In this document: piece by piece, positions 16,771 to 25,368 of the stretch
Layout of the letters: every line of letters begins with the position of its first letter
Numbering within the stretch: the stretch's first letter is position 1
Assembly: GCA_946405135.1 (NCBI GenBank)
Contig: CAMJGD010000006.1
Location: 82,479 to 146,478, forward strand
Reading direction: 5' to 3'
Length of the DNA stretch: 64,000 nucleotides
Origin: an uncultured Clostridiaceae bacterium
GTDB taxonomy: Bacteria > Bacillota > Clostridia > Clostridiales > Clostridiaceae
Notes under the pieces: model-generated
Seen by the model: the letters and a program-made list of their open reading frames with translations, nothing else
Database searches by the model: none
What the model was told of the DNA's origin: nothing
Position numbers and translations under genes: made by a program

Positions 16771-17535
16771 CTATTTATTGCTACAAAGTAAAAATAATGG
16801 TTCTTTCCTTAATTTTTCAATTGTGTACTCCATCATGTTTTTAGCATTTATAAGTCTAGCAACAGAATTTCCTATAGGTAAAGTACGCATTATACCTTTT
16901 TCATAAAACATAGGCTCCAATTTATTGAAATTTGTAGGAGGTTTATCCCAATTATGCAGCCTATTTTTTACTTTTATTTTCTCACCATTATAACCCTCAA
17001 TTATAATTTCTGTATATTCCTTTTGAAGGTGATAAGGTACTTGTGCCATTTCCTCACAACTATGTATAGAAGTATTACTCTCTTGATCTACCCCCAATAA
17101 CAAAATAAAGCCATTTAATTTGGCTATATTAAAGTAAGGGCTATTTTCATCGCAAGGAGATTTAGTATTTTCATGACCTTTGGTAATTACATATTTATTA
17201 TATCCTAAAGCCGCTACAGAATGAGTGGGATGGCAGGAACGTACAGAATTTTGCATTTTTCTTACTGTCTCTGGTATTATACCTGTCCAGCAAGGAGTTT
17301 TTTCTACATGAAATACTGGAGGATTACAGGGTGAATCTTCCCTTTTACCAGTTAAGGAAGGCACCACAAGTGTGCCTTCCTCTTCCAAGCAAGTATTTAA
17401 AGCATCTATTACCGTATATTGGCCGCCTTTAACCCAGCCCAAGCTTTTAAGCGAACTGTGAATAAGCAATATATCTCCTTTTTTTATCCCTAATTGCTTA
17501 AATCCTTCAATAAGATCTTCTTTACTCAATATCAT
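16771..17535 (-). CDS. AAC(3)-family N-acetyltransferase
   Basis: 254 residues of the aminoglycoside 3-N-acetyltransferase fold family (BA2930/YokD type). Recognisable parts are LLIHSSLKSLGWVKGG, GTLVVPSLTG and HPTHSVAALG. The enzyme transfers acetyl from acetyl-CoA to an amino group. In this amino-sugar cluster it more likely acts on a sugar amine than as a resistance gene, since many chromosomal family members give no aminoglycoside resistance. It lies 18 nt downstream of nanE in one operon. Confidence 0.85.
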   Translation of the reverse strand: MILSKEDLIEGFKQLGIKKGDILLIHSSLKSLGWVKGGQYTVIDALNTCLEEEGTLVVPSLTGKREDSPCNPPVFHVEKTPCWTGIIPETVRKMQNSVRSCHPTHSVAALGYNKYVITKGHENTKSPCDENSPYFNIAKLNGFILLLGVDQESNTSIHSCEEMAQVPYHLQKEYTEIIIEGYNGEKIKVKNRLHNWDKPPTNFNKLEPMFYEKGIMRTLPIGNSVARLINAKNMMEYTIEKLRKEPLFLLCSNK

Positions 17536-17553
17536 AATACCGCCTCTAATAAT

Positions 17554-18258
17554 CTAACTGCATTTTATACTTATCTCATTATCTTCTATAGCTTCCACAA
17601 AGTGTTTAGTAATAAGTTGAGGCCTTGTTATGGCTCCTCCTACTACCACACTATAAGCTCCGCATTTTAAACATTTAATAAGCTGTTCAGGAGTGGTTAC
17701 TCTCCCTTCTGCTATTAACGGTATGTTTATATCCTTGCTTAATTTTTTTATAAGCTCATAATCTGGCTCTAACAATTGAGGACTATAAGGTGTATATCCG
17801 GATAAAGTGGTAGAAACTATGTCCACTCCTAACTTATAAGCCTGTATCCCTTCTTCATATGTTGAAATATCCGCCATAGCTAGCTTGCCAGATTTCTTTA
17901 TTTCTCTTATAATATCTTCAAGTTTTTCGTTCTTTGGTCTTTTTCTTAAGGTAGCATCAAATGCTATTATATCCGCTGAAGAATCTAATAATTCTTTTGT
18001 TTCTTTAAGGGTTGGAGTAATGTATATTTCCGAATCTTCATATACTTCTTTTATTATACCTATTATAGGTAAATCTACATTTTTTCTTATTTCATTTATA
18101 TCCTCTACAGTATTCGCTCTTATTCCTACTGCTCCACCCATTTTAGCCGCAACTGCCATTTTTGACATTATAATAGGACTGTGAAGTGGCTCATCCTCTA
18201 ATGCCTGACAGGATACTATTAATCCTTTTTTTATTTGTACTAAAACCTCTTTTTCCAT
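17554..18258 (-). CDS. nanE: Putative N-acetylmannosamine-6-phosphate 2-epimerase
   Basis: 234 residues from the ATG at 18258. That start sits 9 nt after AAGGA; the in-frame ATG at 18267 is too close to the site. This is a TIM-barrel NanE: GLIVSCQALEDEPLHSP at the N-terminus, IGIIKEVYEDSEIYITPT, LIAEGRVTTPEQ and VVGGAITRPQ are family hallmarks. It interconverts ManNAc-6-P and GlcNAc-6-P. There is no nanA or nanK beside it, so sialic acid itself is not clearly the substrate. It sits between the AAC(3)-like and SGNH genes. Confidence 0.93.
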   Translation of the reverse strand: MEKEVLVQIKKGLIVSCQALEDEPLHSPIIMSKMAVAAKMGGAVGIRANTVEDINEIRKNVDLPIIGIIKEVYEDSEIYITPTLKETKELLDSSADIIAFDATLRKRPKNEKLEDIIREIKKSGKLAMADISTYEEGIQAYKLGVDIVSTTLSGYTPYSPQLLEPDYELIKKLSKDINIPLIAEGRVTTPEQLIKCLKCGAYSVVVGGAITRPQLITKHFVEAIEDNEISIKCS

Positions 18259-18287
18259 GTCAATCATTCCTTTTTACAGAGTTTTGA

Positions 18288-19304
18288 TTATAGTAAATGC
18301 GATTTGAAAACTTCATTTATAAAATTATTTGCCATGATATACTGTCCTTCTGCATTAGGATGAAGGTCATCTGGCATATGTTGTATATATTGGGGTCCAA
18401 ACAACTTTAGACCATCTGTATAAAATATGTTTTTATCCCCATATTCTCTAAATATATGAACACACTCTAAAACAACTTCTCTCATCTCTTTAAGATTATA
18501 TCCGCTGCCTCCTTTTATATCATCATATAAAGGAGTATATATAGGTGAACATAATACTATAGGGGTATCTGGTTTCTTATCTCTTATGATATTAATTAAT
18601 CCTAAAATTGCAGGTTTAAATGTTCTTGTATTTAAATCTCCATCCACTAGATTAATGCCAACTTTCAATGTTATATAATCTGCTGGAATTTCCCTTATGA
18701 CAAATCCTATCATAGGATCACACTTACACTCAGAGTGAAAACCTAGATTTGTAAGATGAAGATCTAGTCTTTGAGCCACCATAGCTGCCCAGGTTTTAGA
18801 TGGTGATTCACCTTCTAAAGAATGACTTATGGAACTCCCATAATGTATCCATCTTTTTTGATTTGATTGAACTTTATATATATTACAATCTTCATCAACC
18901 ATCAAATTGCACAATTTAAATTCTCTACGCTGATCTAACCATATATCTATTTTTTTTAGTCCTTCAGGCAAATCTAAAAACTCTATGCACCCTTTGTGAT
19001 GAGATGCTGTAATTCCTTTATAAAAGCTATTATCAATAAAAAGATCAAGCATTAAATCTTCTTCGTCATTTATAACATTAATAATTATATTCTTGCTGTC
19101 TGTATTAAAACTTAGCCTGACTCCTGACGCCTGTTTAGCCTTTAGCTCATTTAATACAGGAAAAAAATCTATATGTGAACAATCTATTCTAAAAGGCATA
19201 CTATAGCCTTTTCCTTTGTAAACAGATACTGCTCCTTCAAAAGAAAATACATTATCTTCATATGAATATTTTTTCATATGGGAGAGCATATAATCTTTAT
19301 CCAT
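18288..19304 (-). CDS. SGNH/GDSL-family hydrolase with N-terminal beta domain
   Basis: 338 residues from the ATG at 19304; a GTG at 19316 is possible. The N-terminal ~150 residues look like a beta-sandwich. The C-terminal half is an SGNH hydrolase: YGSSISH (nucleophile Ser), HSECKCDP, VGINLVDG and the Asp-His pair in DDLHPNAEGQ. Such enzymes often remove O-acetyl groups from sugars. Being cytosolic and between nanE and a GNAT gene, it may deacetylate an imported amino-sugar or glycan fragment. That role is inferred from context. Confidence 0.85.
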   Translation of the reverse strand: MDKDYMLSHMKKYSYEDNVFSFEGAVSVYKGKGYSMPFRIDCSHIDFFPVLNELKAKQASGVRLSFNTDSKNIIINVINDEEDLMLDLFIDNSFYKGITASHHKGCIEFLDLPEGLKKIDIWLDQRREFKLCNLMVDEDCNIYKVQSNQKRWIHYGSSISHSLEGESPSKTWAAMVAQRLDLHLTNLGFHSECKCDPMIGFVIREIPADYITLKVGINLVDGDLNTRTFKPAILGLINIIRDKKPDTPIVLCSPIYTPLYDDIKGGSGYNLKEMREVVLECVHIFREYGDKNIFYTDGLKLFGPQYIQHMPDDLHPNAEGQYIMANNFINEVFKSHLL

Positions 19305-19321
19305 ATTAACACCCACTATCT

Positions 19322-20281
19322 TTACAAGTCTCTAGATTTATATCCGCCTCTATAGGTTTTAAAGGGTTTAAATCCAAATTGACCATAAAAATCTTTTAAT
19401 ATAGTCCAATCTATGAGAACATTATGAGCCCCTCTTCTTTTCAAAAGCTTTAAAGAGTCGCATAAAATTCTATTACCCACACCCTTACCCCTAAAGCTTT
19501 CACTTATGCCTATAGGGCCTAAACTACCATAGTTCTCACCATAAATTAAAGTATATTCACTTTCTTTTTCGGCTATAAATATTTTACAAAAACCAACTAC
19601 TTCATCTTTATGCAGTAGTATCAGGATATTTCTTAATTCTTCATTTTTTTGAATGTATTGATCCATCTCATATTTCCATCTTCCTGGAAATGTCTTATCG
19701 AAGAACTCATCTAATTTTTGCTTATAATCTATAGTAAACTCAAAAGTTTTAAACTCATTGCTTTCATTTTTCTTAACTTTTAATTCATCAAAATCTATTT
19801 TAGAAACATCTGCCATGAGGTCATAATGATCTTCATTGTTTACAAAATATCCTCTTTTTCTAAAAAAATCAATTTTTTCCATCTGTGGAGCAGGTATTCC
19901 AGAAAAGAAATTATTCATCTCTCCACCTAAGTATATTTTTCTTATTCCATAATCCTCAAGTTTTTCTTCTGCCATGTTTAAAAGCTTACTTCCATAGCCT
20001 CTATTTTGTAATTTACCATCTATCAAAAGTGTACTAATCCATGCACAATCTTTGTATTCTTCTAATCCATGTCTATTAACTTTTGTAACTATTATTCCTT
20101 TAATTTCATTATCTATTAAAAGTACATAGGAGCCTTCTTTAAAGGTATCTATATCCTCAAATATTTTCTCTCTAAGCATATTTTCTGTGACTCTAAACTC
20201 TTCGCCAAAATTATTTTTCCAAAGATTTAATATACCCTCAAAATAATCTTCACTAATTTTTTTTATTCCAATAATAATCAC
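19322..20281 (-). CDS. Tandem GNAT-domain acetyltransferase
   Basis: 319 residues with two GNAT folds: residues about 5-150 (acetyl-CoA loop LQNRGYGSKLL) and about 165-315 (FRGKGVGNRIL). The start codon appears to be GTG at 20281 after AGGCGG. It transfers an acyl group from CoA to an amine; substrate unknown. It is in the middle of the amino-sugar operon, 17 nt before the SGNH gene, and could modify a sugar amine or a wall component. Confidence 0.83.
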   Translation of the reverse strand: MIIIGIKKISEDYFEGILNLWKNNFGEEFRVTENMLREKIFEDIDTFKEGSYVLLIDNEIKGIIVTKVNRHGLEEYKDCAWISTLLIDGKLQNRGYGSKLLNMAEEKLEDYGIRKIYLGGEMNNFFSGIPAPQMEKIDFFRKRGYFVNNEDHYDLMADVSKIDFDELKVKKNESNEFKTFEFTIDYKQKLDEFFDKTFPGRWKYEMDQYIQKNEELRNILILLHKDEVVGFCKIFIAEKESEYTLIYGENYGSLGPIGISESFRGKGVGNRILCDSLKLLKRRGAHNVLIDWTILKDFYGQFGFKPFKTYRGGYKSRDL

Positions 20282-20292
20282 CGCCTAGCTGA

Positions 20293-20354
20293 ATATGTGA
20301 TGTACAAATAGTGGTGGTAAGACTATTTTCACCCTCCACCAACTATTGCATCAT
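20293..20354 (-). other. Intercistronic hairpin
   Basis: AATAGTGGTGG pairs with CCACCAACTATT, and TGATG with CATCA outside it. There is no U tract, so it is more likely an RNA-stability or processing element between the GHL10-like and GNAT genes than a terminator. Confidence 0.5.
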
Positions 20355-20362
20355 ACTTAATA

Positions 20363-21592
20363 TTATTTTTGTCCTGCCTTACAAGCATCCCACCAGTTAT
20401 ATCCATCTATATAACATAAATCAAATATCATACAGCCTTTAGATTTTTCAAAGCACATTTCAACTGCTCTTTTAAAAGCATCTTCATTATTCTCATACTG
20501 CTTTACGAATAGACTCCCTATGTATGGTACTGCATCTCCTACAACTTTGTTTACAATATCTCCAGATCCTTCTACGCTGTACCAATAAGCCGGTTTGCCA
20601 TTTTTTAAAGCTTCTTCTATAGTTACATCTTCATAGTAGAATCCTGACAAGAGCTTATCTATATATTGAGCATATCCTGTATTGGCATACTCTTCTTTGT
20701 CCACCCATGGGTACTCCTCAGCCTTATAACCTTCTCTTGCCCAATTTGCTCCTACAAGATAGTAAATAGGATACCAAGAGCCAGTATAATCAAGAAACTC
20801 TACATTTTTGCCACTTGTCTTTATTGCATCTTTTACTTGAAGTATAAAAGATTTTATATAAGATGCTCTGAAAGTAACCCATTTACCAAATAATGCACCA
20901 TATTCAGCCTGTATCTCTCCATTTTTATTTACAAGCTTATATACATCTTCAGGCCACTTCTCCACAGTTTTTCCTAAAAATTCTTCAAATTTTTCTCTAG
21001 TATAATCACTAAAATCTGAACCTAACCCAACAAATCTGACTCTATCAAGCACAATTCCGTCTAAGTCATACTTTTCCACCAGTTCTTTAACTATGTTTGT
21101 TTCATAGTCTCTTACTTCTTTTTTTATAGGATTTACAAAAACTTCAGAAAAGTCGTCAATAGAACCTATAGTTTTTATGCCTTTTAGATCTGAAATAGGC
21201 CTTATGGCTGGCTTACCATCATCACCTATGCCCTGCATGTATGACTGCCAAGAAGGATTCTTAAAGCCTGGAGAAAGTTCATGTTTCTCCTTTACCCTGC
21301 CTTCTGCAAATACATCTACTGCTGCATGTAATTTTAAGCCTTTGCTATGAGCTATTTTTATATATTTTTCAAGATAATCTATATTTTGAAAATCTTTATC
21401 AAAGATACTATAGTGAGGAACTACATTACTATGATAAATTCCAAAACCTGTTGTATCTTTAACTGCTAATATGATAGAACCTATACCTGCTTCAACACAT
21501 TTATCCATCATCTTTTCAAAATATTTTTCATCTAATATTCTCTTCTTATTTGCTTCTATTTCAACCCATACGTAATAATCTCTATTTAACAT
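20363..21592 (-). CDS. GHL10-like family protein, cytosolic
   Basis: 409 residues from the ATG at 21592 (GGTGGT 8 nt upstream; GTG at 21604 is possible). TIM-barrel sequence with GLKLHAAVDVFAEGR, an LSPGFKNPSW segment and KYDLDGIVLDRVRFVG, which corresponds to the YDVDGIxxDYxRYP motif of the GHL10/DUF187 group. DigH-type members act on denuded peptidoglycan glycans. It has no signal peptide, so it would handle an imported oligosaccharide. It follows the two ABC permease genes at once, within the same transcript. Confidence 0.75.
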   Translation of the reverse strand: MLNRDYYVWVEIEANKKRILDEKYFEKMMDKCVEAGIGSIILAVKDTTGFGIYHSNVVPHYSIFDKDFQNIDYLEKYIKIAHSKGLKLHAAVDVFAEGRVKEKHELSPGFKNPSWQSYMQGIGDDGKPAIRPISDLKGIKTIGSIDDFSEVFVNPIKKEVRDYETNIVKELVEKYDLDGIVLDRVRFVGLGSDFSDYTREKFEEFLGKTVEKWPEDVYKLVNKNGEIQAEYGALFGKWVTFRASYIKSFILQVKDAIKTSGKNVEFLDYTGSWYPIYYLVGANWAREGYKAEEYPWVDKEEYANTGYAQYIDKLLSGFYYEDVTIEEALKNGKPAYWYSVEGSGDIVNKVVGDAVPYIGSLFVKQYENNEDAFKRAVEMCFEKSKGCMIFDLCYIDGYNWWDACKAGQK

Positions 21593-21605
21593 TTCAATTA
21601 CCACC

Positions 21606-22475
21606 TTAACCTTTTACTGCTCCGGCCATAGTATTTATGAAATATTTCTGGAATGCCACAAATATTATAAGTACTGGAATTATAGATATTACAGTTCCTG
21701 CTGCTATATATCCAAATTTATAGTTAAACTGTCCATTTAAGTATTGTAATGCTGTAGCTATAGGATATTTCTTTGGATCCTGTAATATTATTATTGGCCA
21801 TAGGAATGAATTCCAGCTTCCTATAAAGTCAAATATAACAAGTGTAGACACTGCTGGCATTATTTCTGGGAGCATTATCTTATACCATATCTTCATTTCT
21901 GAAGCTCCATCTATTTTGGCTGCTTCTATAATTTCCTTAGGTATTGCCATATAAGCTTGTCGCATAAGTATTATACTAAACACTTTTACAGAACCCGGTA
22001 ATATTACTCCCATAAAAGTATTCATTAAGTGTAAATTCTTAACTGTAAGATAATTTACAACAAGTCCTGCAGCGGCTGGAAGTATCATGGTACTTATCAA
22101 TGCTACATTTACTACCTTCTTGCCGTAAAAGTCCATACAAGCAAGAGGATATCCACATAAGGAAGATAAAATTATATCTATTAAAATAGAACCTACAGTT
22201 ATAACTACTGTATTAAAAAAGTATTGCCATAAATTCATAAACTGTGCTACACCAGTATAGTTTTTTATGGTAGGATTTTTAAAGAAAAAATGCATATCAT
22301 ATATATTTTGACCTGACTTAAAAGATGTACTTACAAGCCACAAAAATGGTCCTGCAGTGAAAAAAGCAATTATAATAAGGAGTATGTAAGTAAGCGTAGC
22401 GGATCTTATTTTTTTTGCTTTTTTTCTTTTCTTCAAATCCACAGATGTCTGTGAACTTCTTACCTCATTAACCAT
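21606..22475 (-). CDS. Sugar ABC transporter permease (MalG type)
   Basis: 289 residues, six membrane helices. The EAA loop EAAKIDGASEMKIWYKIMLPEIMPA contacts the ATPase, and the C-terminus is typical (QKYFINTMAGAVKG). It is the second permease of a CUT1-type importer; its start overlaps the first permease by 8 nt. No ATPase is encoded here, so a shared MsmX-like ATPase is expected. The substrate is probably an oligosaccharide or amino sugar. Confidence 0.92.
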   Translation of the reverse strand: MVNEVRSSQTSVDLKKRKKAKKIRSATLTYILLIIIAFFTAGPFLWLVSTSFKSGQNIYDMHFFFKNPTIKNYTGVAQFMNLWQYFFNTVVITVGSILIDIILSSLCGYPLACMDFYGKKVVNVALISTMILPAAAGLVVNYLTVKNLHLMNTFMGVILPGSVKVFSIILMRQAYMAIPKEIIEAAKIDGASEMKIWYKIMLPEIMPAVSTLVIFDFIGSWNSFLWPIIILQDPKKYPIATALQYLNGQFNYKFGYIAAGTVISIIPVLIIFVAFQKYFINTMAGAVKG

Positions 22476-23370
22476 AGTAACTCATACCTCCTTTTTTACC
22501 ATATACAAATACCACTGTACTTAATGCTGTAGTAACAATAGAAACTAATAACCCTATTGCTGCTGAATATCCAAAGCTAAAATCAGTAAATGCTTTTTGG
22601 AATGAATATAAGTTAGTTACAAGGGTTGCATTGTTTGGTCCGCCATTTGTTAATACGTAAACCACATCGAATACTCCAACGGCAGAAAGTATGGACATTA
22701 ATGTACATAGCCAAACATATGGTTTCAATAGAGGTATTTTTACCTTAAATAAGGTTTGAACTTTATTTGCTCCGTCTATCATAGCGGCTTCTTCCATATC
22801 TTTGGGAACTGATTGTAATCCTGCAAGGTATATCATCATAAAATAACCAAGTCCTTGCCACATAGTTATAAACATAAGTGAAAATAAGGCCAAATTAGGG
22901 CTTGCAAGCCACATTATAGGATCTTTAATAAATCCTATATTCATAAGAAGTGTATTTAAAACTCCGTCTGGACTGAATATCCATCCCCAAGTAATTGAAA
23001 CAGCTACCATGGAAGTGACTACAGGTATATAAAATAGAGCTCTAAAGAATTTCATACCTGGGAGCTCTTTATTAACAAGTATTGCAAGTAATATAGCTAA
23101 AATTTGAATAGGTGGAACAACAAGTACGAAAGTTATAGAGTTCTTAACTGCAATCCAGAATTCTTTGTCATGAATTGCCCTTGAGAAGTTTGCCCATCCA
23201 ACAAACTTAGTTTTACCCACAATTGAGTAATCGAAAAATGCTAGGGGGAAACTATATATTATTGGATAAAATACAAATACAATTAATAGTATGAGTGCTG
23301 GAGCCATAAAAGCATATGCAATTAATGTATCTCTTAACTTCTTCTTATTACTCTTGCTTTTGCTCTTCAT
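22468..23370 (-). CDS. Sugar ABC transporter permease (MalF type)
   Basis: 300 residues with six membrane helices and an EAA loop, EEAAMIDGANKVQTLFKVKIPLLKP. It pairs with the MalG-type permease downstream and the lipoprotein upstream to form a CUT1 importer. A stem-loop separates it from the binding-protein gene, which usually lowers expression of the permeases relative to the binding protein. Confidence 0.93.
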   Translation of the reverse strand: MKSKSKSNKKKLRDTLIAYAFMAPALILLIVFVFYPIIYSFPLAFFDYSIVGKTKFVGWANFSRAIHDKEFWIAVKNSITFVLVVPPIQILAILLAILVNKELPGMKFFRALFYIPVVTSMVAVSITWGWIFSPDGVLNTLLMNIGFIKDPIMWLASPNLALFSLMFITMWQGLGYFMMIYLAGLQSVPKDMEEAAMIDGANKVQTLFKVKIPLLKPYVWLCTLMSILSAVGVFDVVYVLTNGGPNNATLVTNLYSFQKAFTDFSFGYSAAIGLLVSIVTTALSTVVFVYGKKGGMSYYG

Positions 23371-23388
23371 ATATCAAAACCCCTTTTA

Positions 23389-23426
23389 AATTATGTAAGC
23401 AAGGTAAAAGCCTTGCCTACATAATT
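23389..23426 (-). other. Stem-loop between binding-protein and permease genes
   Basis: AATTATGTA-GCAAGG pairs with CCTTGC-TACATAATT. The U tract is weak, so it probably allows partial readthrough and protects the upstream mRNA. Confidence 0.7.
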
Positions 23427-23436
23427 CATTTAATTA

Positions 23437-24729
23437 TTATTTTTGAGAAAGTAAATTGTTAACGTCTTTTTCTGCCTGATCAAGAGCAGCTTTTGCATCT
23501 TTACCGCCAAGTATTACTGATTCTGCTGCCTTATTTATAACTGTGAATATATCTCCTTCTTTAGCTAATCCTATAGTTAAATCAGCTGACTTCTCTAGTT
23601 CATCTGCAACTATGCTAAGTGCTTTTCCTTCAACAGTGTCTTTATCTTGTCTAAAGAAAGGATCTTGAGCTGCCTTTGAAGTTGATGGGAATATCTGTAC
23701 TGTTTTACAGAATGCTAACTGATTTTCATCATTAGTTACAAAGTTTGCAAAATCTATAGCTTCTTTATGATGTTTGCTTGCTTCTGGTACAACGATATTC
23801 ATTATTGGATTTAAAACCTGTCCTGTTTTTCCAACTATTGGAGTAGTAACTTCTATATTTTTGTAAACATCTGGAGCTTCGTCTTTTATTCTCTTTAAGG
23901 TCTGTGCACCGGAGTTTATCATAGCAAGTTTCTTAGTTGAGAATTGTTTTAACATTTCATCCCATTTACCCCATCCAGTCTTTGGAAGTGAACCATCTTC
24001 AACAGCTTTTTTATACTTATTAAGTAATTCTACAGCTTCTGGAGTATTAAATGCTGCTTTTGACTTATCTGCATTAACAATGTCTAGTCCATTTAAAAAT
24101 AACATACGAGTAAAATCTTCAGGAATATAAATGTACGCTCCTGTCTTATCTTTTACTTGTTTTGCTACAGAAAGCATTTCATCAAAAGTTTTTGGAGGAG
24201 TTACTCCAGCCTTATCTAATAATTCTTTGTTATACATAAGTATTGATGGAGCTCCATACCATGGGAAAGCATATACTGAATCATTTAATTTTGCGGATTC
24301 CCATAGAGTTTTTATATAGATACTTTTCTGTTCTTCTGTAGCTTCTTTGTTAAGATCTACTAAAGCGCCTTTTCCTGCAAGAGTAAGTGCCATACCAGTA
24401 TTTAAGTTAACCACGTCTGGAGCAGTGTTTCCTGCAACGGAAGTTATTAACTTATTCTGAATCGCATCATAAGGCATGTCAGTCCAGTTAACCTTTACAT
24501 TTGGATGAGCTCCTTCATATTTTTTGATTAAATCATTGAAGAAATCTGTAAAAGTTGGCTGTAAAGAGATTGTCCAAAATTCAACAGTAACTTTTTCTTC
24601 CTGTTTTTTATTATCTCCTGCATTATTAGCATTGTCCTTGTCTTTATTGCCACATCCTGTAAATACGCTTGCTGTAAGCATGGTTGCAAGTATTGCTGCC
24701 ATGATACCAGCTTTTTTCTTTCTTATCAT
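23437..24729 (-). CDS. Sugar-binding lipoprotein of the ABC importer
   Basis: 430 residues. The lipoprotein signal peptide has the lipobox SVFTGC, so the protein is anchored by Cys26. A low-complexity linker (NKDKDNANNAGDNKK) and an extracellular solute-binding protein family 1 fold follow. It captures the substrate and feeds the two permeases encoded downstream. The start is preceded by AGAGGGGG. It is the first gene of the operon running to at least the GHL10-like gene and probably through nanE and beyond. A TATAAT-like -10 lies at 24777-24772. Confidence 0.93.
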   Translation of the reverse strand: MIRKKKAGIMAAILATMLTASVFTGCGNKDKDNANNAGDNKKQEEKVTVEFWTISLQPTFTDFFNDLIKKYEGAHPNVKVNWTDMPYDAIQNKLITSVAGNTAPDVVNLNTGMALTLAGKGALVDLNKEATEEQKSIYIKTLWESAKLNDSVYAFPWYGAPSILMYNKELLDKAGVTPPKTFDEMLSVAKQVKDKTGAYIYIPEDFTRMLFLNGLDIVNADKSKAAFNTPEAVELLNKYKKAVEDGSLPKTGWGKWDEMLKQFSTKKLAMINSGAQTLKRIKDEAPDVYKNIEVTTPIVGKTGQVLNPIMNIVVPEASKHHKEAIDFANFVTNDENQLAFCKTVQIFPSTSKAAQDPFFRQDKDTVEGKALSIVADELEKSADLTIGLAKEGDIFTVINKAAESVILGGKDAKAALDQAEKDVNNLLSQK

Positions 24730-25297
24730 ACGAATCCCCCTCTGATTATTTTTTATTTTTGTTCATATTCTATTATATTCTGCATCTAAAGAAAAATTCC
24801 TTCTTATTTTTTCATTTTATAAAAATTTTTTTCATTTTTTATTATAATAAAATCTGTATTATGAAAATCCTTATAAATACTAGCTTTATCCCTTTTATAC
24901 AATACAGATCTCTTATAATTTTGCAATTGTTTTCATTTATATGTAGAAAAGATATTTAAATATTTTAATTTTTCTATCTTTCCCCTTATCTTATGATATG
25001 TTAAAATAAAATGCTAAGAAAATCATATTCTTTAGAAACAAAAATATAGAATGATGAAAATTTTCTTTCTTGATATTATAATAGTGATTATTTTCTTCTT
25101 TGTCAAAATTAAATACATTCATAATTCTAATTTATAGGCTGATAATCTCAATATTTTCGAGAAAATATACATTTATCTTTATTTTTTAAAGTTTTATAAT
25201 TAAATCATTCACATATACTACACATTCTTTAGTTTTGATCAATTGCATAGTGCTAAAATTTTAAGCTTATCCTAAAACAATATAGTGCTAAGCTATA
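24730..25297. other. Long AT-rich spacer upstream of the sugar importer
   Basis: About 570 bases with no ORF supported by a ribosome binding site. It carries the probable importer promoter (TATAAT at 24777-24772, weak -35). I see no catabolite-response element, riboswitch or repeat that I would defend. Confidence 0.6.
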
Positions 25298-25355
25298 AAA
25301 AATAGGGATATCTGAAAATTATATTTCTTTAAAAAATCTTTTCAGAAAATCCCTA
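25298..25355 (-). terminator. Terminator after the YhgE-like gene
   Basis: TAGGGAT and TCTGAAAA pair with TTTTCAGA and ATCCCTA around a 20-nt loop. On the minus strand it ends in CTATTTTTTA. Confidence 0.85.
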
Positions 25356-25368
25356 AATATTATTTATC

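Noticed and set aside
16771..17535. Aminoglycoside resistance gene
   Set aside because: The fold family matches AAC(3), but the amino-sugar operon context and the commonness of non-resistance members make a resistance claim unsafe.
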